From Arenicola marina (lineage: Eukaryota; Annelida; Polychaeta; Arenicolidae), in the NCBI GenBank assembly GCA_964019135.1, contig OZ025258.1:29506186-29570185 (forward strand): 64,000 nucleotides of DNA. The letters are read 5' to 3'. Positions 54,442 through 64,000 of the stretch are shown here, one piece after another; within the stretch, counting starts at the first letter, position 1; each line of letters opens with the position of its first letter. The notes below the pieces were generated by a model. It did not search any database, was not told where the DNA came from, and was given only the letters and a program-made list of their open reading frames with translations. The position numbers and the translations under genes are program-made.

Positions 54442-54553
54442 TTTATCCTATGTTCCATCTATATACATATTGATGTATATATAAGCGCAGTGACAGCTTT
54501 ATCATATGTTCCATCTATATACATATTATTGTATATATAAGCGCAGTGACAAA
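54442..54553 (+). repeat. 56-bp tandem duplication (unit 3)
   Basis: Copy of 41348-41459. Confidence 0.9.
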
Positions 54554-55856
54554 GACTGACTAACGGGCCGAAGATTACTCATGTTCCCTGTGTCTGATGA
54601 GTTATACTCCTGGCACAGAACACAATGGCCATGCCATACTACAGTAAAGATACAACGGGCTATTTAAACTTATACTTAAGGCTTAACGAGGCCATTCAAA
54701 CATACGCTGACGGAAAGGATGCCACACAGACGCTATTGCTCACCTGAACGTTTCATCTTTTTTTTTGGCTGCAGAATGCAAACAGCAATCCGCGTGGCCC
54801 TTTGTCCAGTGTCTGTCACAGACCATGTGGAGTTGTACCGCAGCCGAAGGTCTGGAACACGTATAGACACCAATACAAAACTACTTTGAAAAGGCAAGTT
54901 TTTAAGTGCCAGCCTAAAAGTTCAAGGATATATCCAAGGGTAAGCATTTCATGGCAAAGCGAGTGCTGTGCACTATGCCACCACTGAGTGGAGGGGGTCC
55001 ACATGGCCGGTCACCACATCCCTGGCCGCCCACATGGGCGTATCATCACTAAAACACTCGCATCAATGCATGATGTTTGTTTTCCAAATCTCCGGCATCA
55101 CACAGAGGCCCGTGTATTGGAACCTTGTTAAACAAGGCATTGCCGCGACACTGACTGACTTTCTTTGTGGAACGAATCTCTGTTGATGAACCCTCATGAG
55201 GGGAAGAATATTAATAAACAATCTTATAGCTTGTGAGATTAAAGCGCAGTTGAAGTTAGATACAGAATACGTATTTTATATTCTACAACATAGTTCAAGA
55301 CACCCCTCCCCCCTCCTCACGCCCTGGCTTCCGTCCTGAGGTCAATTGTTTAATTTACCTTAGGCTAAGTGTTTGCCGTATGTCACACCTTGCAACACCA
55401 CCCCTATAGACAGCACACAATATCCCCACCAAGCTGTAACCATCCCACCCCACCACTCACACCTTACCTAACCCCCAGACTATACATTGAAATATTGACA
55501 CTACGAACGTACTGACAGAAGGCTGGCGAAGTAGGTTATGACAACTATAGATTATATCGCATCAAAGAAATACGCCTGTGATATCCAGGACTTAACACAA
55601 TGTTGATGTAAGGGTTAACTATTCGGAAAACCTTCTTAATTTGGTTAGAATGCTCACATTACCAAACATCAACTTCTTTCGTTGCCTCTGCTGCGGTTAA
55701 ACAGTGTGTAACATCCAAGGTCATTTATGCAGTTACTGCCCTGTTTTAGTTGTACACGTCGATGTACATTTCATTGATCTCATTGACAGACACGCAGCCT
55801 TGTGTGTTCCTTTTGGGTGCGTATAGAGCGAGGCGCAATGTGCGACTGACATATAG
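54554..55856. other. Non-coding part of unit 3, with an empty SINE site
   Basis: Copy of 41460-42762; the uninterrupted SINE target begins at 55397. Confidence 0.6.
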
Positions 55857-56084
55857 CGCCTCAAAAAGTAACGCGATAAAATCGAACGCGCTGAAATATA
55901 ACGCCTCAAAAAGTAACGGAAACAAAAATAACGTCTTAAAAAGTCAAGCCGTAACAAGCAATTCAATAAAATCTAACTAAAAGTAATGGAATTAAAATCT
56001 ACCGCTATTAAAATTTGCCGCGTTAAAACGTAGCGCGTTAGAAAAACAAGACTATGAAATTTAACAGTAAGGCGATAAAATCTA
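55857..56084. repeat. Degenerate 15-bp-periodic repeat (unit 3)
   Basis: Copy of 42763-42990. Confidence 0.6.
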
Positions 56085-57078
56085 GCGCGGGGAAAAGCAA
56101 CGTGATGGATTCACGCCCTAAAACTCCACACGACGAAAAATACAGCTATGTTTATTGAAATGAAACGAATTGCATTGGTCAGGATTGAGGAAGATGCGAC
56201 GTCACACACCGGTGACTTCGTCCCTATTTTTAGCGCACGCACGCTGATGCAGAAAGTACGGGCAAACAAACGGCTTGAACATGAGGTGCTACTGGTTGAA
56301 ACCCAATGAAAGTATGGCGGCATCGGATATTTTTTATTTGAGAAAACTCTCACATGACGACGTCCCTGGGACAAAATGTACTGGGGTTGAGTCAATACTT
56401 AACAACACTGATGTACCGTTATTTTTTTTACGCTATGAACGGAAAGACCATTACTATATCCAATAACAACAATAGTTCCGAAATGTTCCATAGGAGCAAG
56501 AATATTTTTCTACAATTAAGATGCGCAGTGCGCTGTACCAGACCTGGCCCCACCGCTTTCCTTTGATGTTGTACGGTTATATACAGGGGCTGGGATTATG
56601 CAAGCTCCTTGTTCTGGTGTTTAATATTGCTAATATACATTTCCTCAACGTACATTGTTAGCCAGGCACTGTGAGGGGGCGCAATGCTCGAAATAGGGGG
56701 GGGGGTGCAGCAGCCACTGTTTGCTTAGGTTTAGTGCGCCCTCACCCCACCCCGCCTCCGCGTTGCCCCCGTCCCCTCCTCCCCCTCCACCCCCCCAAAA
56801 AATCCAGTTTCATCCAACTTCCATATCATTGTCACATATCATTCTTGGCCAAAGTTAATCTTTCATGTGTACATAAGTGGCCAACATCACTTTCTTCTCT
56901 ACAAGCCGTATTTCCCATGGTTGGCCTTAGACCTAAGCATTACATATCAATGTTCACATTATGCACATGTTACGTAGCTTTTTTGAAAACCTTTCCATTG
57001 ATGTTTAATTTGCATTCAAGACCATCTCACCGAACAAATGACAACGGGAGGGGTGTGGATCTCGGAATATTTGAAACC
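56085..57078. other. Non-coding part of unit 3, no gene recognised
   Basis: Copy of 42991-43984 with a slightly shorter G run near 56696, which alone changes which small frames are open. Confidence 0.5.
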
Positions 57079-57425
57079 GTCAGTGACGCTGCGGCCCGTG
57101 GGGGGGGGGGCGGGACTCGTATACTAAGTTGGTGGGGGGTGTGGGTTCCGTGGGGGGGGGGCGGGGCTCGTATACTAAGTTGGTGGGGGGTGTGGGTTCC
57201 GTGGGGGGGGGGGCGGGGCTCGTATACTAAGTTGGTGGGGGGTGTGGGTTCCGTGAGGTTCCTTGATGCCTGAGAGAGTGGATATTTGTGATGAAAAAGA
57301 TACCCCTATAGAGCTGATGTTATAAAACTTCTGACCGGGGGGGGGGCGCTCTCAAAATGTGCGTTTATAGACTGGTTACCGCGAAAAATTCCCCTTCTGG
57401 GCGGATTTTGGTGATAAAAGTAGCA
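57079..57425 (+). repeat. G-rich dispersed repeat with a tripled module (unit 3)
   Basis: Copy of 43985-44330; the run lengths of G differ by one or two bases. Confidence 0.85.
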
Positions 57426-57907
57426 ATTAATCCCGCTCCGATCGTCAGATACCTTTATTCCCGCGGGAGGGTGGGGGGGGGGATATTTTTCATCAAATAA
57501 CACCTTCAGAAATGAAATATTCCTACAAAAAGTAAATCCACAAAACCCACAATTTATATGGAAACCAACATTAGAAGAGGACCTCTGGGAATTTTGGTTC
57601 CATTCGGGCGGGTACCCCATCAACCCAAGTTATATTGGTAAGAGAGCGCTGTACAATGTGTAGCTGACTTAAGCGATGCAAAACGTCCCGGGTGTTGTCG
57701 TCGCTTCGATCTGCTAATGAGCGGGGTGCGCTTGGCAGTCATCACCGCTCGCGATCGCCCAACGCCTCGCTGTTGTTTTGATTACCAGATTAGTGAGCCG
57801 TCGCGTTTTGTTATAAGATAAGGCATGCTTGGTGTCGGGCCCTGACTGTCACACGCAATAGATGTCGGCCAGCTGTTCTTAATAGTTAATAGCTCTCGTA
57901 GGGTCCC

Positions 57908-58138
57908 ATGTTAAAGATTGCAATTTTTTGGCAGAAGATTCCTGTGACCTTGACCTGTGAAGTACATACCCCGCTAACGAACTTGACCGAACCATGTCTG
58001 ATACCTATCGATGGGCAAAGTTACAGAACGAAATGTTGCGTTTTGCGACCTACAGAGCGCGCGCAGACAGATACACACACACACAGACATACCAACGTAC
58101 TGATAAATGACGGAAAAATCGTCGATTTTCCGGAATAA
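57908..58138 (-). mobile_element. 5'-end fragment of a Helentron-type element (unit 3)
   Basis: Copy of 44815-45045. One substitution inside the stem-loop (near 58123). Confidence 0.6.
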
Positions 58139-58377
58139 TGATGAGAGAAAACAGGTTTGACTGCTAGTGTAAGTTGTTTTGGGTAAATCCCCAGGTAGCC
58201 CAGACTATAACGTACACGCTACATGAGCGTGTGATGTGTTAGAAGTTTGCCCGTCCGGTCGGAAACGGCACATACGCATTGCGCGACTGCATTCTGATCT
58301 AAAATTAGCCTATCCCGCCAATCCTGACAGCACCTATTGGTGTTTCATGCCGCTTTTGTACACACAAGGGCCATATC

Positions 58378-58500
58378 TTGAGATGCACATACATTCTGGT
58401 GACTATAGCTCAACAAGTACATATGTTCTGGTGACTATAGCTCAACATGCTCATATATTTGGTGAATATAGTTCAACATGCACAAATGTTGTGGTGACTA
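58378..58500 (+). repeat. 32-bp tandem repeat (unit 3)
   Basis: Third copy of the repeat at 32190-32312. Just after it the sequence reads GTGACTATATC where units 1 and 2 have GTGACATATC, the first of many unit-3 differences. Confidence 0.85.
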
Positions 58501-60394
58501 TATCTTGACATAGCGCATATATTAGAGTTATTCAATCTTGTGTTGACCTTCTCCTAAGCGTATGATCAACTGGAACTTACGGTTGTTGCGGTGCGTCACA
58601 AAATCCCAATGCTCTCGAATTTCCGCTTTAATTTGAACGAGGTGTCTATGTCCGAGATTACTCTCTCTGACGGTTGTTTGGTATCCCTCACGTTCAGCTA
58701 GGTGTTGATGCTAGGTGTGGATTCGATACACAAATTCTTACCACCATCCTTCACGGTGTTGTGGTTGCTTCGAACCTGTGAATTCATCCGTATGTTTGAC
58801 TCTGATCCAAGCATCGAGCGCACGCCTCGTGGGGTCGGCACCCCGGGTCGGCACGAAGTGTATGTACAATTGTACACCACGGTGGACCGGCACCTTTTAG
58901 TTGAGGGTGGGGGCGAGGGGCCAATGCTGCGGTTGAGGGGCGCGTAGAGGTCAGGGGGCAATTAGTATCCGGTGGTGGGGCGGGGGGGGGGGGGCGGGGG
59001 GGTACACAGGTGAAGTGCATGGGGTGGGGCGGCCGCCAGGTTAACCCTCCTGCAACCACCGCAATGATATGGAGCGCAGGACTGGCTGGCACCACTTAGT
59101 GCGTTTCATGCGGTTGTATTCCGAAACGCTTCGGAATCTGTAAACCGATTGGTTCCTATAAAATAAGTCACACATAGTTATTTAGTCGCCTACGGGATAA
59201 TTAAATATTTCTCAGTCATCTAAGTAATTTTGATTAAGCGTATTTATTGTAGGACTGTTTATTGTAGTCGGCCATTGTCCAAGTTAACATTCGATTCGGC
59301 CAATTAACAATCGGAAAGCGTTCCTAACACACATAATACCACTTTCGCTCCACGCCCGATCTATTGTTCCGCCGTCAGTTTGTTATTTACATGGGTACTG
59401 TCCCTGCATGTGTTCGCCTTAGCAGACTGCGCTCAGTAAATATAGCGTACGCCTAACTTACTAATAAGCAACTGTCCCTAACATAAGCTATTCATGTCAC
59501 ACTGTCCAATCCTTCCCTCAGAACAGCATACCGTAACCCCACCACGTTCTAAGCACTTTACCCTACCCCACTCACACCCGGTATGACAGCACATCGGGCT
59601 CACCTTTAATTATTTAAGCGGTACCGCTTAAATATTTAACGGGTACCCCTTTATGTTAAGCGGTATCCCTTAACTTTAAGGGATATCCCTTAATTGTACC
59701 CAACCACAGAACGCGTTTCATTCAATGCTGTCTGTTAAAAGAAGGATTGTCATTTGGCACAAGTTAAAGGGGATGTGGTTAAAGTTAAAGCGATACCACT
59801 TTAATGCGAACCAATCACGATGTTCGAGACACTGGCTGAAGCCGCTGATACTGAAACACCTGAAATGTCGGCTCAGTGGGTTATAAAAGAGCAAGGGATG
59901 AGCGAAGCTGTGCACGGCCGCTTCACTGCTTCAGATTTTTAAACAGCTCACACGCTATGAAATATTGTTTTGTCTTCTTTTATATACGGATATTTGATTC
60001 CACGACACGTGTGATATGTATAGTGATGTAGAATTAGGCGATCATCATATCTTCCTTCTTTTATAGCTATTTGAGAAGTGTCATAGATCTGCGAACAGGA
60101 ATAGAGCGATAATAGGAAAGAGTATAGGCTCACCGTGTTCGATCGATTGGAGCATTGGACTTTTTTTGACACTTAACAGGTTACAAGCAGACTGTCCAAT
60201 GACTGGTGAAATGAAAACAAATTACTTTACTTTGACATGAGAAAATGGGTCACAGAAGGCTCAATGGCAGGAACTTATACTTATTGGTTGTAATAGATCT
60301 ACTTCCATTATTTTATTCCTTTATCCGTACACCTTTTAAATATTATCCTGTTGTAGGCATTTTTGTGATATGAAAAATATGCGTAAGATTGAAA

Positions 60395-60743
60395 AGATAC
60401 AGGAGTGTGCATTGAGGTATGACTTTTGATCAGAATACGCAGAGTTGAGGAAGAGAGCGGGTAGACCATTGCTATATGTTGAACGATTACGCTGCATAGC
60501 ATTAGAAGTTTTCAAGAGTATCAACAAGATTAGGCCCAGTTGCCTTCATGATATGTATTAAGACAACAGCGTATGGCTATAATTCAGTGAAGTATCCAGG
60601 TAGTAAGCTATGGAACATGCTCAACAAGGAAATAAAGTTAGCCAAATCTGCCAAGGAATTTAAAACAATGCTGTCAACCTCGGATGTGTCCTTGTGTCAC
60701 TGTAACTTATGCACATTATGCAACATAGCTAATGGATAAGGTT
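60395..60743 (+). pseudogene. 3' remnant of a LINE ORF2 (unit 3)
   Basis: Diverged copy of 34105-34440 (for example KYPGSKLWN where units 1 and 2 have KYQGGKLWN). Same cysteine-rich end. Confidence 0.8.
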
Positions 60744-61102
60744 TTATGAGATGCAAAGGTTATTATATTTTCATTGTCATCTATACATATATCTTATCCG
60801 CTCATGTCATTTTATCATTGTCGGTCAATAGCACGTATGCTAATTTTTATTGTGGACTTTTACATACCCACGTTAAATAAAACGTTATCTTATCTTAATA
60901 GGTGTGGGTGTGTGTGGTGTCTGGACGGTATTTTGCTATTTGTTGAGCTCAACTGTCAAACAGTTAAAATGCCCCACTCAATTTATTTACCAATGATTTT
61001 TTTTTAGGATTATATTGGCAAGTATTGAAATAAAAAGCTCTTATGCTTCGGTGCATACCCGGGTACAAAATTAAGTGAATGAAGACCAACAGCCTATAGA
61101 GG

Positions 61103-62125
61103 AGTAGGGGCTGCGGTTTGATTTGATTTGATTTGGTTATTCAGGATGCTTTAAGGTAAACCACCCATAATAGCAAGGTAAAAGAACTCTGTATTTGTGA
61201 TTATTTTATGAAAGTATGCCCAATTACACACCTTCTGGTGAATTTTTAGGATACTTTACCTTCCCGTTAAAAAAATATTCTCAATTTTCCAAGTTTCCAA
61301 GTTCCCCATTTCACAAAATGACCAAAACTTGACACCTACCACGAATATGTGATATTGCTACAATTCAGCTGAATATTAAGTCATTATCATCAGTAATAGC
61401 TCTTTGGAAAGCTTAAACCTAGTGCAATACAGGAATGATATTCAACAATGTAAATAGTAGCCACAAAAAATAGCAGAATGGTAAATATTTTTTGGAGCAG
61501 CTTATTTCACACCAATTATCATTAATTTACGCCTTGTGCTCACATTTTAATAAATCTTGTTATATATAATGGTCTCCGATATAATTATGATCTACACGAA
61601 TGTTTTCTGAACTATTTACACGTTTTTTTCATGTTTTTTTCTTGAATATTCGGAATTTAGCACGAAGAGCCTTTCTCGGGGAAATACCCTGTGAATGACG
61701 TCACGAATTGGGGATTCCCTGTGAATGACGTAACCAGTTAGGAATTCCCCTTTCACTGACACCCGCCGATGTTTGTCGATGTTTACCGAGGTCTTCCCTA
61801 AATCGCCGAAGCTTATTATACGATGTTCCATTTATTTTACCTATGTCACCACTTCTTTTGCTGTGTTTTATTCGTGCTTTGTTTCATTAAGACTGCTTAA
61901 AATCTCAGGGCTACAGCCCGCCGATGTTTGCCGATGTTCACCGAGGTCTGCTCAAAATCGCCGAGGCTCATTATGGGTGGCTTACCTTAACCACTTTTGG
62001 TCATATCGCGTCAATGGGAGAAAGAAGGGAGAGTGGAGCCATGTCTCCAGGGGTAACCCCCTACTCTTTACGAAGAAAGATATAGGATCTTTATCCTGCG
62101 ACCACACAGACAGTAGGGGCTGCGG
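61103..62125 (-). mobile_element. Tailed retroposon with 14-bp target duplications (unit 3)
   Basis: AGTAGGGGCTGCGG at 61103-61116 and 62112-62125. Copy of 34802-36037 with the MITE shortened. Confidence 0.6.
61151..61990 (+). mobile_element. Shortened MITE with TTAA ends (unit 3)
   Basis: Same inverted ends as 34850-35902, but about 210 bp of the interior are missing. Confidence 0.75.
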
Positions 62126-63012
62126 CTATTTTACATAATGAATTGCCCCTGAAAAAAGAGGATGTGCTGTATATTCTGCTTCAATAGTAGCCATGCCACT
62201 GTGTTTATCCATATAGAATTATATATATCAAAAATATAATTATACATGGACTAATCAGGTCTTGAATATCTCTACAGTTATCAGGTTATGATAATAGACT
62301 TCTTTATTACATGCTATAGTTGACTGGGCCATAGTATGTATTAATTAAGGTATTTTATTGATAACACCTCTCAGGAATCATATTGCACCTCTAATAATTT
62401 ATTTCTAAGGTAAACATTTTTTTATTGTTATAGAATTATTCACCTGTATAAATAATGAATTTGTATTAATATTGCTGCATGGGTTATTACTATGAACCAG
62501 GCTTTGTAACTGCAATACAACCTGGGGGTTAAAAAAATAGATTTCCAAATGAGAAAACCTTTCTGTGGAAATCAAGTCATTTTGAGCTTTGAGCAGTTTC
62601 TAGGTCTGCCGTTTTCTTACAAGTATATTCCTTCAGTATGTAGATATGCAAATAGCAAATGTTGTAATATGACAATTAATTATTCAAGCGTTGTGGAAAG
62701 AACATTTTTCAAAATGTTTCAAAATGTACCGGTAATCCTTTTTTTAGAATGACTTATCTATTTGTGTTCTCTGTCTCATTTCAATATTATTTGTTTGTAT
62801 GTGGTTAATTGTCCATGGCAAATATTAGCAACAACAACAAAAATTATAACATTCAGTTGTTGTATCCCTTCATATTTATTTTTTAATAAAGTGTCTTTTT
62901 TATGCATAACTTACTCATCTGTTGATGATACTTTTTACAATCATTTGCATTATTACGCTTTGACTAGAGGCAGTTTACTTGGAATATATAGCATAAATAT
63001 TAATATATTATA

Positions 63013-64000
63013 GCCCATCCCACCCGCAGCTAACACCCAAACCAAAACAACTCACAAAGGAAACGGTAACAAGAGCTGTTATTGTTTGTGTATTATAGTG
63101 ACACGAAGACATACCAGGATGAAATCATGCCAGGACAGAATGATGCCCTGCCCGCCTTGGACGCATCAGTCACCTTCAATACGATCAAACAGTTACAGTA
63201 AGACGCGACACATGAATCGTAAATAACAATGAACATAGTGCCAAAATGACAAGGAAGAAAAAACCAACGGACATAGTGCCATAATCACAACGGACATTAT
63301 CAACCTCGGAATCCTCCGGTTAATTTTGTGATTCGCGCTATTGCGGTATTTTTTCTTCGGTTACTTTACGCCGTATAAATCCACAGGTCTCAATCCACGG
63401 GTAAGCCAACACAGACGACCTCACTCCTCACAGGAAGACGTGCTAGGATTTCACGCTCGAACTTGTTTGGCCGAATTGTGTCCTAGGCGTGGCTTGCACG
63501 TGTTTTATCTACGTTGTTACGTGATGAGGCATTGTTTGGCTCATGCCATTTAAGGTCTTCGATTAGTATGACGGTTAACACCTCAAATGTCTCATCTTGT
63601 ACAGCTGTTCCGAAATTTACTGTGTGCTTCACACATGTTTAAACTTGACACTAAATTAAGGACGATATTCCACACGGATGTGTTGCATCTTTTTGTGTTG
63701 TGCGTATCCGATCTGTGCGTGCACGCGAGTTACAAAAATACAAACGGATATATTGCCACTATCACAACAGACAAATGGCCAAATGAGAGAAACTGATAAA
63801 AAAAATGCGATAAAATTTCAATTAATTTCGTAACTATTATTTCCAAGAAGATAGATACAGCGCTTACTAATGGTAAATCATAATATCAGTTAAAGGAAAC
63901 ATTACACCAATGTGTGAAAACGCATCGTAATCGTAATAGTCCTGTTGGGTAAAGGCTTATCATGAAAGCCACAACATCTGAATCGAATCTGAACCTGCAA
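63013..64000. other. Right part of unit 3, cut by the window end
   Basis: Corresponds to 36931-38210 with a deletion of about 300 bp near 63510. The next feature expected beyond the window is another 34-bp minisatellite and possibly a fourth gene copy. Confidence 0.6.

Larger units (their letters stand above)
45450..58495 (+). repeat. Right copy of the recent 13.09-kb tandem segmental duplication (edges approximate)
   Basis: Almost identical to 32320-45450. I noticed only a handful of substitutions (for example at 41009 versus 54103, 44490 versus 57583 and 45030 versus 58123) and changes in G-run length. To the right of about 58495, unit 3 differs from unit 2 at many sites, which marks the right edge. 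Confidence 0.75.
59580..63012. mobile_element. Inserted block (unit 3), diverged copy
   Basis: Corresponds to 33390-36930 but with substitutions throughout, a 110-bp extra segment at 59847-59956 between two GCT words, and a deletion of about 215 bp near 61482. It carries the same LINE remnant, retroposon and MITE. Confidence 0.8.

Noticed and set aside
56671-57273. 200-codon plus-strand frame in unit 3
   Set aside because: It depends on G-run lengths; in unit 2 the same DNA is split into other frames by a one-base change. It covers the G-rich dispersed repeat and encodes only low-complexity sequence.

Overview
The window looks like nuclear DNA of a marine invertebrate. Reasons: single-exon eukaryotic ORFs spaced by kilobases of repeat-rich non-coding sequence, a two-ORF LINE with an APE-type endonuclease, rolling-circle (Helitron and Helentron-type) elements, a tRNA-headed SINE, MITEs and many minisatellites. 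I cannot fix the phylum from sequence alone; a mollusc or a lancelet would fit.

Layout. (1) 1-3.85 kb has no recognisable gene; 1139-2486 is an old relative of part of the later tandem units. (2) 3.85-12.7 kb holds a young L1/Tx1-type LINE (4335-12220) with ORF1, a full-length EN-RT ORF2 and a poly-A tail. It lies between two apparently identical 480-bp direct repeats. Just at the end of ORF1 it carries a Helentron-like non-autonomous element that itself contains a second copy of the same family. (3) 12.7-23.8 kb has one probable host gene, a minus-strand type II membrane protein with a methyltransferase-24-like domain (13802-14794). It also has a SINE with clear target duplications, a broken Ty3/gypsy-type integrase fossil, a tandem dimer in AT-rich DNA, and a Helitron nested in a MITE. 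(4) 23.8-64 kb is a tandem array of units of about 13.1 kb. Each unit reads (left to right) 34-bp minisatellite, minus-strand gene of an unrecognised repeat-domain protein family, LINE remnants, 15-bp-periodic DNA, a G-rich dispersed repeat, a Helentron-type fragment, a 32-bp repeat, and a 3.54-kb inserted block with nested elements.

The three copies of the unknown gene (24395-27754, 39048-40934, 52142-54028) encode proteins of 1119, 628 and 628 residues with an N-terminal conserved region, an acidic stretch, 15-bp and 21-bp coding minisatellites, and C-terminal repeats of about 112 residues. This family is the best candidate for something undescribed. The sequence also records two duplication ages: an older unit duplication, and a much more recent tandem copy of one 13.09-kb block whose edges fall at the 32-bp repeat. 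A collapsed or duplicated assembly is the main alternative for the recent one.

Eukaryotic start codons were chosen at ATG. For LINE ORF1, the methyltransferase-like gene and the three array genes, the longest open frame begins at a non-ATG codon, so the CDS starts given are the first in-frame ATG.
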